This document shows positions 1-11,600 of a stretch of DNA of 64,000 bases, piece by piece. The DNA lies in NCBI GenBank assembly GCA_021413945.1, contig JAIOPK010000019.1, forward strand, positions 1 through 64,000, in the 5' to 3' direction. Position numbers and translations under genes: made by a program. The notes under the pieces were generated by a model, which ran no database searches, was not told where the DNA came from, and saw only the letters and a list, made by a program, of their open reading frames with translations. Origin of the DNA: Candidatus Uhrbacteria bacterium (lineage in GTDB: Bacteria > Patescibacteriota > Patescibacteriia > 2-12-FULL-60-25). The first letter of the stretch is position 1, and every line of letters starts with the position of its first letter.

Positions 1-13
1 AGGAGCGACCCTC

Positions 14-259
14 ATGGTAGAAGTAAAACGCAAAAAGAACGAAACTTTCGATGCCTTGCTCCGACGCTTCCAGCGCCGGTTTCAATCCAGTGGCAAGCAA
101 ATTGAAAGCAAAAAGCGCCGTTTCCACGATGGCGGAAAGAACAAGAACCAGCGTCGCGACAGCGCACTGCGCCGCGTCACAATGGGCGAGAAGTACAACT
201 ATCTCACCAAGACCGGACAGCTCAAAGAAGAGCCTAAGCGCAAGTACGGCCGCCGCTAA
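14..259 (+). CDS. rpsU: 30S ribosomal protein S21
   Basis: This 81-residue basic protein matches S21, a small-subunit protein that sits near the anti-Shine-Dalgarno end of 16S rRNA and helps initiation. The N-terminal VEVKRKKNETFDALLRRFQR stretch carries the S21 signature, and the C-terminus is rich in Lys and Arg as usual. An AGGAG sequence lies about 9 nt before the ATG, so the start is well supported. It is followed at once by a perfect hairpin terminator. Any upstream partner lies outside the window. Confidence 0.95.
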   Translation: MVEVKRKKNETFDALLRRFQRRFQSSGKQIESKKRRFHDGGKNKNQRRDSALRRVTMGEKYNYLTKTGQLKEEPKRKYGRR

Positions 260-265
260 AATCCG

Positions 266-297
266 AAACACTCCTCGACGTACGTCGAGGAGTGTTT
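266..297 (+). terminator. Intrinsic terminator after rpsU
   Basis: A near-perfect palindrome centred on GACGTACGTC forms a stem of about 14 bp and is followed by TTTTCGTTTCC. It lies 6 nt after the rpsU stop. The symmetric stem could act on both strands. Confidence 0.85.
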
Positions 298-312
298 TCG
301 TTTCCTTTGTGT

Positions 313-318
313 TATCAT
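313..318 (+). promoter_or_regulatory. Candidate extended -10 for yqeY
   Basis: TATCAT preceded by TGT forms an extended -10 box. The predicted transcript start is near 325, only about 5 nt before the yqeY ATG. No clear -35 box is seen because the region overlaps the rpsU terminator. Confidence 0.35.
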
Positions 319-329
319 AGGCAACAACT

Positions 330-767
330 ATGACTGTCATTGAACGCGTGGAAGCGGATTTCAAAACGGCGATGAAATCCAAGGATGAGCTCGCTCTCTC
401 GGTCATGCGCCTCGTGCGGACGGAGCTCAAAAACAAGCAGATTGAACTCATGCGCGAACTCAAGGATGAAGACGCTCACGCGGTGCTCAAAAAGATGATC
501 AAGCAGTACCAAGACGCTCTCGTCGATTTTCAGGCGGCAGGCCGTCAGGATTTGCTCGAGCGCCAGCAAAAAGAGATCGATCTCATCGCCCAGTACCTGC
601 CCGCATCTCTACCGATGGAAGATCTGGAAAAAATTGTCGTGGAAGCCGTGAAAGCATCCGGCGCAACCGACATGGGTAAGGCGATGGGCGCCGCCATGAA
701 GGCTGTTGCGGGACGTGCCGACGGTAACGAGGTGCGCGCCATTGTTCAGCGGCACATTTCAGGGTAA
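330..767 (+). CDS. yqeY: YqeY/GatB-like domain protein
   Basis: This 145-residue protein belongs to the YqeY family, a helical domain related to the C-terminal tail of GatB in the tRNA-dependent amidotransferase. Its role is uncertain; GatB-like tails bind tRNA. Visible family features are the N-terminal helix ending in RLVRTELKNKQIE, the central EIDLIAQYLP segment and the Gly/Met-rich DMGKAMGAAMK segment near residue 115. The length is normal. rpsU next to yqeY is a common bacterial pairing and supports the call. The next gene starts about 29 nt after the stop. Confidence 0.9.
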   Translation: MTVIERVEADFKTAMKSKDELALSVMRLVRTELKNKQIELMRELKDEDAHAVLKKMIKQYQDALVDFQAAGRQDLLERQQKEIDLIAQYLPASLPMEDLEKIVVEAVKASGATDMGKAMGAAMKAVAGRADGNEVRAIVQRHISG

Positions 768-796
768 GATATCTATGTTGGTTCGATTCTTTTCCC

Positions 797-2686
797 ATGC
801 TTGAGAACGGATCCCGTGTAAGGATTTTTAGACAACGGTTCACAGCCGTGCGACCGCTTTTATTGATGGCGGTTTTTTCTTTTTTGTTCCTTGCGGTTGC
901 ATCGGCCGCGCCTGTCTTTGCGCAGGGTCCGGATACGGCCGGATTGGAAGCCGTCGGCTCGGCCGCGGGCATCGCGGGTAGCTCCGACCTGCTCACGATC
1001 ATCGGCCGCATCATCAACGTTGCTCTTGGTTTTGTCGGTATTCTGCTCCTCGGACTTTTGCTCTATGCGGGCTACCTGTGGATGACCTCCGGCGGCGAGG
1101 CGGCAAAAGTCGATCAAGCAAAGTCGTATATCCGCAATGCGATCATCGGCTTGGTGATCATTACTTCATCATTTGCGATCGTGAGTTTCATTCTCGGTCA
1201 GCTTGCGGGAGTTGCCGGTCTCGGAGGAGGTGGCGCGGGACCGGGAGGCGGTGGCGCATCCGGTTTCCCCGGTTCGGCAGGAGCTCTCGGAGCCGGAATT
1301 ATCGAAACCCATTATCCTCAACGCGGCGCGACCGGCGTTCCGCGTAATACGCCCATCGTCATTACATTCAAAGAGCCGATTCGCCCCGAATCCTTCATCA
1401 AAGACTGGACGGAAGCGACTTCAGGCACAGTGACGGGCCTCAATGATCTCGCGGTGAAGATCTATCCGACGGCGGACAGGACTCTAGCGCTGACTTCCGC
1501 GCAAGCAAGCGTACGCTTCACGGCGGATCGCAAAACTTTTGTCATTCGTCCGGTCGATTTCCTTGGAAACCCGACGACCGACACCGATTACACCGTAGAA
1601 TTGATCGGTGGCCGCACGGGTATCATTCTCGCCGACGGCACCGCCGCACTCGGGAGCAGTGGTTACATTTGGCAGTTCCAAGTCTCGACCGTCGTCGACA
1701 ACACGCCTCCGCGTATCACGGCCGTGATCCCTTCGGACGGCGGAAGATATGCACCCAATGTCGTCATTCAGATCAATTTCAACGAACCGATCGATCCAAC
1801 TGCCGCCGGCGGTCTCTGGGACGGAACAGCTGGTTTTACGAACATTGAAGTCCGCGCAACACCGGCTGTCGGAGCGGAAGTTCGTCCCTCCGGAGAGTTC
1901 CGCATCAGTAACGGCTATCGCACCGTAGAATTCACCACCGACCTTGCCTGTGGAACCAACTCCTGCGGAAGCACAGTCTATTGTTTGCCTCGCGATTCCT
2001 CGATCGCTGTCATCGCCAAGGCTCCAACGCTCTCTGACACGCCCCCGCAAGCCTTTCTTTCCGGTTCCGGCTACGACGGTATCGTCGACATGGTCGGTAA
2101 TGCTCTCGATGGAAACGGGGATGGCGACGCACAAGGATCCGACACCGACTCGACTCCTGGCAATGACGACTACGGCTGGACCTTTGGCACCGAGTCCGAA
2201 CCAAATTTGTCGGCACCTCGCATCGAGTCGACCGATCCGATAGCCGGCGACCTCATCGACTCGAGTAATCAGCCGCTCGACAAGAATCCTGTCGCCAACT
2301 TTGACTCCGTGCTCCAGTCGTCCACGGTCAATTCTGAAACAGTCGAGATCCAATCCAATGAGCCTTCCTCGATGGCCGACACTTGGTGGTATTCGCTTTC
2401 CCAAGATCCGCTGACGGACGCGGGTGTTGTCGCCGGAGTGGGGGACATCGCAACCAAGGGTCGTCTCACGGTCGACCATCGTCTCTACTCGCCGGCCACA
2501 TCGACAGGTCCGGGCGCCGTCGCTCCGACGTACCAGCCGATCATTCACTCCGGAGTCCAGAACGTCTACCAGAACTGCTTTAATCCGGCCGCTTCCGACC
2601 GTTGTACCGCCAACTCGACCGAACCAAATTGCTGTGACGGCAACTCGCAAACCGGCGCCTGTTCCGATCTCATTCCAACCCCATGA
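797..2686 (+). CDS. Membrane-anchored surface protein, VirB2/TrbC-like helices plus Ig-like domains
   Basis: This 629-residue protein has a hydrophobic signal segment (about residues 18-43, ending near VFAQ). It is followed by two transmembrane helices (about 60-135) separated by the loop MTSGGEAAKVDQAKSYIRNA. That layout is like the VirB2/TrbC pilin-type family. A Gly-rich hinge then leads to an ectodomain with bacterial Ig-like (SbsA/Big_5-type) units: the phrases GVPRNTPIVITFKEPI and APNVVIQINFNEPI mark two of them. The C-terminus is Cys-rich. It shares its N-terminal plan with the next gene, which it overlaps by 4 nt (ATGA), so the two are translationally coupled. An interaction or pilus-like surface role is inference. 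The function is unknown. Confidence 0.75.
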   Translation: MLENGSRVRIFRQRFTAVRPLLLMAVFSFLFLAVASAAPVFAQGPDTAGLEAVGSAAGIAGSSDLLTIIGRIINVALGFVGILLLGLLLYAGYLWMTSGGEAAKVDQAKSYIRNAIIGLVIITSSFAIVSFILGQLAGVAGLGGGGAGPGGGGASGFPGSAGALGAGIIETHYPQRGATGVPRNTPIVITFKEPIRPESFIKDWTEATSGTVTGLNDLAVKIYPTADRTLALTSAQASVRFTADRKTFVIRPVDFLGNPTTDTDYTVELIGGRTGIILADGTAALGSSGYIWQFQVSTVVDNTPPRITAVIPSDGGRYAPNVVIQINFNEPIDPTAAGGLWDGTAGFTNIEVRATPAVGAEVRPSGEFRISNGYRTVEFTTDLACGTNSCGSTVYCLPRDSSIAVIAKAPTLSDTPPQAFLSGSGYDGIVDMVGNALDGNGDGDAQGSDTDSTPGNDDYGWTFGTESEPNLSAPRIESTDPIAGDLIDSSNQPLDKNPVANFDSVLQSSTVNSETVEIQSNEPSSMADTWWYSLSQDPLTDAGVVAGVGDIATKGRLTVDHRLYSPATSTGPGAVAPTYQPIIHSGVQNVYQNCFNPAASDRCTANSTEPNCCDGNSQTGACSDLIPTP

Positions 2687-5600
2687 TTAAGCTCCGCTCC
2701 TTGGCTCTCGCCATCCTAACGGCCCTGTCACTTTTGACCGGGTCGGTGGCGTTTATTCCGACCGTCGTTCACGCCCAAGTCGACGCCGGTTTGACCGAGG
2801 TCGGCGGAGTTATCGGATTGAGTGCGACAGATCCGCGCGTGATTGCATCGCGCATCATCAATGTATCGCTGAGCTTGCTCACGATCATCATGCTCGGCTT
2901 GATCATCTACGCGGGCTTCTTGTGGATGACGTCGGGAGGCAATGCGGAACAAGTCGACCGCGCCAAAGCGATGATTCGTAACGCCATCATTGGCGTTGTC
3001 CTGATCTTGTCGTCTTGGGCGATTGCGACATTCGTGATCAACGCCCTCATCGGCGCAACAGGCGGCGGTGGTGGTGGGGGAGCCGGTGGCGGCGGTCCGG
3101 GAGGCGGCGGCGCTTTGCCCGGTGGCGGTGGCTCGACAGCCTTCCAGGTTGTTTCGATTTCCCCGGGAGGCTCCGTCCCGATCCGGAACGTTCAAGTGCG
3201 CTTCATTTTGTCGCGCGACATCGATGGAGCAACGGCCAACGCCAACATCCGTGTTTTGCGCGTATCCGATTCCTCGGTCGTTGCCGGTTCGCTCGCTGTC
3301 GCCGGCCAAGTCGCGACGTTCACGCCAAGCGCACCATGTCCGGCACCGAACGATACCCGATTCTGTTTTGACGGCGACACGGAATTCCGCGCGGAAATCG
3401 CAAGCGGTCTACGCTCAACAACTGGTCAATCTATTGCTTGCGGCGGCTTCTCTCCCGCTTGTCAGATGGGTTTCACGACCGGCAACCTCGTCGACACCGC
3501 GGATCCGACCGCAAACATCACTTCACCATTTAACGGACAGGGTGTTCCGGCCGATGACTTTGTTACGGTTTCTCTCAATGCTTCCGATGACGCGGGCGTT
3601 TCCTTTGTCGAACTTTTTGCCGGTCCCGACTTGATCGGCATCGGTGCCGCCCCAGGCTCATCAACGTTGCGAGACATTTCCGCCGACGTTTCCTGGGATA
3701 CGGCCGGTCTTGTTTCCGGCCCCATGTCGCTTCGCGCCACCGCCCACGACATCGACTCCAACACGGGAGACAGCCCGATTGTTTCCGTCATGGTTCGTCC
3801 ACAGCATTGTTTTAATGGTGTGCAGGATGCCGCAGAGGGAGAAACCGGCATCGACTGCGACGCGCTCGCAACTCCGGAAAGCTGTGGTGCATGTCCCGGT
3901 GGCGCTTGTACAACCGGCTCCATGTGTGCCAGCGGTGTTTGTACCGGCGGCATTTGTGTAGAACAGCCGATCATCACCCGCATTTCTCCTCCGGACGGCC
4001 GTCCGGGCACCATGGTCACGATTTCCGGTTCCAACTTTGGCACTTCCACGGGCCAAATCATTTTTGCCGACGGCCAAGTCGCAACCGCGCCTGCCGCTTG
4101 TGCGGCTTCCGGCATCCGAACCTGGTGGCCAAACCAAGTCGTGGTAGCCGTTCCGGATGCGGCGATCGACGGTCCGATACAGATTATCAATGCCGCCGGA
4201 TTGAATGACATTTCCAACGATGACCGCGGTCCGCGCATTGATCCGTTTGATGTAAACGATGTCGCGCGCCCGGGTTTGTGTGCGGCCGATCCGGAGAGCG
4301 GTATCGTCGGCTCGTCCCTTGCCCTTATCGGTACGGGTCTCGGCGGCGCTTCCGACCGCGTCTTTTTCAATGATCGCGAAATTTCCTCCTTCACGAGCTG
4401 GGCCGATGACCGCATCGTCCTTAATGCTCCCGTTATTACTCCCGCGAGTTATGCCGTGACCGCGCGTTCCGGCGGCGTGTTTTCCAATAGCGTTTCCTAT
4501 CGCATCACGACGCCCGTCGTGACGGCCGGCCCGGAAATTATCAGCCTGTCTCCGGAAAACGGACCGATCGGGGAGTATGTAACTCTTCAAGGCCGCAACT
4601 TTGGATCCGAGGTCGGCAAAGTCAACTTCCGCCGCGGAGCATCCGACATCGCCATCGCGGATACGGATTTCCCAGCCGCTTGCTCCCTCGCGTTCTGGTC
4701 CAATACGGCCATTACCGTCAAAGTCCCGCGCACCATCCGCGCCGGCCTTGGCGATGAACCGATTTCCCCCGGTACCTATCAAGTGGAAGTCGAACGTCGT
4801 GATACGGCTAGAAGCAATACCTTGCCTTTTGCGGTCAACACATCGCCCCAGCGTCCAGGTATCTGTGCGATTCAGCCGATTGCCGGACCCGTCGACACGG
4901 AAGTCGCCATTATCGGCGAGCGTTTTGGTGGAGACGGCACCGCCAGCTTTGCCGGATCTGGTGCAACGCGCGTTCCGGCGATCGTCGGAGCGGGGGCTTG
5001 GTCTTCATCGCGTGTTACGACGCGCGTTCCTACGGCCGCCGTTACCGGTCAGGTGAATCTCACGGTCGCGGGCCAAACCTCTAACGCGGTAAACTTTGCC
5101 GTCCGCAATTGTAATGAGGACGCATCGATTTGTTCCGTCGCCGGATCCGTCTGTTGCCGCAGCGGCGCCTGTTCCGACGCAAGCGGCGTCTGTCCTGCTT
5201 CATCGCCCACGGCCATGTTCGCCTGGCGCGTCTCATCCGGTATTTTGCCCGTGAATCCTCGTGTCATCGAGGAATGTTCCGCCGACCCCGCATCCAAACC
5301 GCCTTCACCTTCCCCGTGGTCAGACCGTAACGGCGGAAATAACGTCTGTGTGAACTCCGATGTCTACATCCGTTTCAATACCCCGCTCAACATCCCGACC
5401 GTCGCCACCAACCTCCTCGTTCGACAGTGTACGGCGGGCGGATCGACTCCGTGTACGACGACGACTCCGGTGTCCGCCGCCGCTGGTTATCCGCAAATTA
5501 GCGTGAACGACGGACAGGGCTTCATCCGTTTCCGACCGGCGGCGCTTTGGAACGGAACATCGACCTATCAGGTAGTTTTGCGAACGGGAATCCAGTCCTC

Positions 5601-8600
5601 GACGAATGTCCCGATGCTTGAAAACGCGGATGATTGCGGTGCCGGTAACGCGTACTGCTTCACGTTCACGACCCGCGCCGCCGGAGCATTGTGCGAGGTC
5701 GGCTCTATCACCGTCGTTCCAGCCCCTCACACCATGGACGATGTCGAGATCGACCAAGCTTACAATGCCGTCCCTCGCGCAGCCGATGACGCCTGTGTCG
5801 TTCTGCGTGGCGACGTATACAACTGGTCGTGGTACGCGGGCGAGAGTCCGACGTCGCTCGACGGCCGCGCTTCCGTCACCAACAATATCGTCGCCGGACG
5901 CGTTTCGGAAAATCAAATCGTAACCTCCCATGCGGAAACCGGTTCCGATCCGGTGCGCATCAACGCCTCGACCATCGACGCCGGACGCTCCGTGAATGGC
6001 CGCGGCGATCTCTTCATCAGCCTTGTTCCTCCCAAGATCGAGGCTTATGGCCCGAATTGCGATGAAGCCTGTCTCAATGGCGCGATCTGGTTCCGCTTCA
6101 ACGTGCCAATGGAACCGAGATCTGTAGACACGAGTAACTACCTCCTCCAGAGATGTACAAATGAAAACTGCCGTACGTTTGACCTGCGCGTCGACCTGAC
6201 GACCGCGCCCGTCCGATTAACGACTATTCCGGGTGCCCCATCCGGCGCTCCGCTCCGCTATGTTGTGGTCGAGCCCACACGTCCCGGTGCCGCCCCCGGA
6301 AGTCCGCCGGAAACTTTGCTCGAGCGCGGACGTTTCTATAAGTTCGTCGTCTATTCGGGCGAGGGCTCGTTCATGTCGCGCTCCGGCTTGCCTTTGACCG
6401 GTTTGAACGACCCGCAAGGCTTCGCGTGGACATTCCGCGTGAAGGACGGGGAGAACGCGCGCTGTACCGTTGAGGCCGTCTCGATGGCTCCGGGTGAAAA
6501 GATCGAATCGTCCGTCGGCGAACGCCAGACCTTTACGGCGAATCCGGAATCCGGTCCTACCGCATGTAACGCGAACGGAGAACCGCTCATCGCCGACACC
6601 ACATTCAATTGGACCATTGAACAAACGCCGACCGTTTCCAAGTTCGTGAATGCCAGCGGCAACGGTTTGGTCGATACGAACCCGCTGATCGGCCAAGGCT
6701 GTAACAATCGATGCACACCGCGCGGTTCCGCCGGTCTTGATGGTCGTGTCGCGTCTTGTGGAAATAGCGTGATTGAAACGACAAACCCGAATTACTGCCG
6801 TAATGCCGCCGGAACCGCTGCTTGCGCAACCTCCGGCGCCGGTGCCGTCGGCTGCCGTACGATTCACGGCGACTCGTGCCGTTTGATGACTCCCGGATCG
6901 CGCGGTTCGGAAGAATGTGACGGCGGTGCACCATCCGCGACCTGTGGTTCAAGCTGTTTATGGCTCCCGGCTGTCGGCGCTGCAACCTGCGGTAACGGAA
7001 CGCTCGATCGCGGAGAACAATGCGATTCGGCTGTTTGCGTACGAGGCTCCTGTGCTCCCGGAACCGTTCCCGGCTGTACCTTGGATTGTCAGCTCCTCGG
7101 CTCAAGCGAAGGCGGATCTGTCTGCGGTAACGGTTCCATTGGCGACGGCGAGGCTTGCGACGACGGCAATACATCCAACGGCGACGGCTGCAGCTCCCAG
7201 TGTTTGCATGAAGGTTCGAACGCTGTTCTCGCCTTGTGCGGCAACCGCGTCATCGATCCGGGAGAAACCTGCGACAATGTCGGCGGTGTTTTCCCGGCTG
7301 GTTGTAATACGACGACCTGTTTGAAAAATGGAACAACCGCCTGTACAAGCGGCGCCAACTGCTGCGGCAACGGCATTATCGATGCGGCGGAAGATTGTGA
7401 CGGCGGCCAAGGCTGTAGCAACCGCTGTCTCGTCGAGGGTTCGTCCGCCGAATACGACACGCCTTCATTCTGCGGCGATGGCGTAACGGGTCCGGGTGAA
7501 ATCAGTGCTTGTGAGTCGGCGGCAGGGGACTCTCTACCCGATGCAACCCAGCTCGCGGAAATCGTCGGCGACACTATTCCCGATGCGTCCGGTCTCATGA
7601 TGTCGACGGTCCGTGCCACCTATGATGAAAAAATCGGCAACGCCTCCTACGGTTTGCAATGCGGATTCACGTTGGAAAGCGACTGTCCCGCAGGAACGGG
7701 CCTCGACGATCACGGCTGCTGCGCCGCGCGCCCATCGATTACATCGCAATATCCGCCATCGCTTCCGGCAGGTGTAGGCATTTGCCGCAACGCGCTCATC
7801 ACGGCCGAGTTCAATACGCGCATGGCGGACGCAACGGTAACGGCAAACTTTGTCGTCGCCGAACGCGTCAGTGGAGCCGCCGCGACCTGTCCGGCCGGAA
7901 CAACGACGACCGTCATGCAGATCGACACGAGCGGCATGCCTTGGTGGAAAAAGATGTGGGTCAGCTTCCTCTCGATCTTTGACGCACAGCCGGCACTCGC
8001 CGACGTCTACTGCGTTGGAAATGTACGAGGCCGTCTCAATATAGATTCAAGCAGTACGAGCACGGGCTCGGTAGCGACCTTTACGCTTGAACGCGCTCTC
8101 AAGGCCGATACGGAATATCGCATCACGTTCAAAGGCGACGGCGATCTCCTTGATAATCCGGGAGTACGCGAAGGTATTCGCAGTGCACGCGGCGTGGTCT
8201 CCGACGGTTCGATTGTATGGAGCTTCCGCACCGGCGCGCGCATCTGTACGGTTTCTTCTGTCGATATTCGCGACCTTGATACCGAGCATCCAAATCTGTA
8301 CGTCGCTCCCGTAGAAACGCATGCATACGTCGCCGCTCCGATTGCCTTGCAGGATGGCCGCAGCGTTCCGCTCTCGACGGTTGCAGAATACGACTGGACC
8401 TGGGATCTCTGGAATACATCCGCCGATACGATCCTCGGCGTAACCGCGTCCGCGGAACCAAACCGCGCATCCGGCGTCTCGCGCAACAAGAACGGAGCCG
8501 CCTATGTTTCCGCCGGCATCCGCATAACGCGCGACGAGGTAACCGTGCCGTCGACCACCGACCGCGTCATCCGCGGCAGTGAACTTGCGACCGTGCTGTT

Positions 8601-11600
8601 GTGTGAGAATCCATGGCCGGCACGCGCCGATGCGCCGTTCTCCGACAGCGATGGCTCTCGTACCATTCCGGCGACATTTGTCGGCGGTCCGTTCTACAAC
8701 TTCTCGACACTCTACTGCCGCGACAAAAACCAGCCCGGCCTCGGCGGCGACCTTCCCGCGATGTCCGTCGTCGGTGTTGCCCCATCGCCGATCGACGTCG
8801 GTCTCGGCATCCTCCGCCAATACCTCTTCACCTTTAACGAGCCGTCGCTTCGCGGCGATGGTATCGGTATTCGCATTGCGACGAACCCGCTCCACCAGTC
8901 TCCATCGGCCTGGTATGCGTCCAAGGGTTTCAGCGGTTCGCCTAAAGCAATCACCGTCGACGGCTATGAAGCGGTACAGGATGGAAATACTGTCTACATC
9001 GGCGCCGTAAACACGACGGGTTTGGCTTCCGGCGACATTTATCCGAATATCTACGTCATTTCCCGCAATCCAGACGCACAGGCGGAAACCATCGATATTT
9101 TTGATCAGATGGTTGCGAACTTTGTCCTCAATGTGAACCTGCAGGAAGACTCGCAAAACGCCTGTGTCTACGCGTTGGACGAAGCCCCGCATTTCTCCGG
9201 CGATTCATTCCGCGGCGCCGACGGCCGTTCCGTCGCCTGTACCGCCGATTGGGAATGTTTGAATCAGAATCGCAATCTCCGCTGTGCGAGCTTCAAGACC
9301 AAGATGCAGCGCGACATCAAGCGCATCGCCGACTTCCAGCGCATGACAAGCGCGCTCGAAGCGACAAAAACTCGCACGAGCAAATACCCCCAGCTTCAAA
9401 CCGGCTCCTTCTTGCAGACCATGAGCAACAGCCGTTGGCCGAGCTGGCAGGGTGCCTTCACCGCCGAAGTCGGTACGACGCCTCCCGCGGATCCGGTAAA
9501 CCGTTTCCTGACTTGCGGTGTTTGTGCAACGGGCGGCTCTCCGTGTATGGATAACGCCGACTGTGCGGCGGGAGTGAGCTGTAACACCAGACCGGGAGCC
9601 GTCTATGACGGAATCGAAACGTCCACCTGCTGGAATCCGACGTCCCGTAACTTTGTCTGCCCGCGTTATAACGACGCGAACCCGGCTTCCGTTTCCCGCA
9701 TTTACCAGTATCGCGCGTTGAACGCCGGTGCCCGCTACGAACTTTCGACAGAACTGGAAGGCCCATCGGCGGACCGCTATCGCCCGCGTCTGCTTGAAGA
9801 AATCAAGCGCTGCACCAATATTGATTCCGTCTGTAACATCGCCTCCGACTGTACGGTTCCGGGCCCCGGCGGCGCCCCATTATCGACCGGAAGCTGTGTT
9901 GCTACCGGCGGCAAGTGGATTTACGCGGGAATTTGCGATGGAAGCACGTATGGAAGCGATACCGTCTGCGGTAACGGCGTTATCGGTCCGGGTGAAACGT
10001 GTGAAGTAGGGGATACGCGTCCGGCTGTTTGTACGACTCCCGGCTCGCTCGTTCCAAATAACGGCACGACCCTACAAGTTTGCGATCTCTGCACGAGCTT
10101 CGTGAACTCTCCTTCAAGCATCTGCGTCGCCAACGCTTTGTGTGGTAACGGACGTATCGATCGCAACCAGTGCTTGGGCGGTTCCGGCTTCCGTTACGGC
10201 CAGGCGTGCAATACCCCGGGCTCCCTCGAGGAATGCCGCGACCCCCGAGATACGGGTGCTCCGACCGGCATCATCTGTACGGCTCTCGCTACAACGGAAA
10301 CCTGCGACGATGGCGCCCTGAACGGAACCTATGGCCGATGCAACCGCTCCTGTACCGGATTCGACGCCTTCTGTGGCGACGGACGTCTCTCGCCTGGAGA
10401 AACGTGCGACCAAGGCGCGGCAAACGGAAGCTACTGTGCACCCGGTACAGCCTGCTCGCCGGCCACAACCTGCAGCATCGATTGCCGCGGCCCAGCTCCA
10501 TACTGCGGCGATGCCGACATCTCTGCTCCTAACGAAACATGTGATGGAAATTCGCAGACCTCCAACAAGGCTTTGTGTATCAACGGACCGAACCTGCACG
10601 AGCCATGCGACTCGGATGCGGATTGCGGCGTGCTTCCGGGAGGTAGCGCGGCAACCTGCGGCGGTTCTGGCGGAGCGGCATTGCTTGCGTGTACCGGAAC
10701 ACTCGGCCTCTGTTCCAACGGCGGTCCCTGTACTGATGATGGCGATTGCGACCGACCCGGACCTCCACGAGATGTCGGAACGTGTGTCCAATATCCGACC
10801 CAGCGTTCCCGTTCCTGTAAGAGCGGCGCGATCGTCGACGCTTGCCACTGGAATGACTGGACCGCTTGTCAGCCGATCGGCTCCTGCGGCGATGGACGCA
10901 TCGATCCGGCGGAAGAATGCGATGACGGCAACCGCAACAGCAACGACATATGTACCAACTTGTGTAAGCGCAACATTTGCGGAGATGCCGCTATCAATGT
11001 CGGCGTGGAAGAATGCGACAACGGAGCCCGCAACGGCACGCTTTCCTGTGATGCCGACTATGGTTCGACGTGTGTCTCTTGTTCCGCGACTTGCCGACAG
11101 GTAGCGAGCTCCGGAGGATTTTGCGGAAACGCGATCAAAGAAGGGCCGGAGCAGTGTGATCGTTCGGATTACGGGACGTCGACGCCGACCTGTCGTGAAC
11201 TGGGATACGACTATGCGCGCGATGTTAGCTGTGCGCACTATGGATTCATGAGAAATACGCGTACAAACGCCATCGAATGTATCGGTGAGACGGCATTCAG
11301 TTGTCGCTTCTCGTTGTCAACGGAGTCCGTGTGGACGGAAGCAAGCCTCACGCCTCGAGCATTCCCCGTGTTGGAAGCGAACCAAATCTGCATGCTCAAT
11401 CAAGAGCTGTGCATGCTGGGCACTCTCTGCGCCACCCCGCATCCTCCGAGACAGGATTCAATCACGTGCAATTCAGGTTGTGGATTTACCGGTTGCGCAC
11501 GTTGCGGTGAAGAAGAAGGTGACGGTGTTATTAGCGCGCAAGTCCTTGACGCTATTTACTCAAACCAGCCGGTACCAAATGCGCGTGTAACCTTGTATAG

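Noticed and set aside
1484-2650. 388-codon minus-strand frame inside the 629-residue gene
   Set aside because: It is antisense to a gene with a signal peptide and Ig-like motifs; no start site or family support.
8047-9192. 381-codon minus-strand frame inside the 3279-residue gene
   Set aside because: The sense frame carries continuous domain features; the antisense frame is Arg/Val-rich, with no recognisable motif or ribosome site.
10114-11238. 374-codon minus-strand frame inside the 3279-residue gene
   Set aside because: It is opposite the Cys-rich repeat cluster; its composition is explained as the reverse complement of that repeat.
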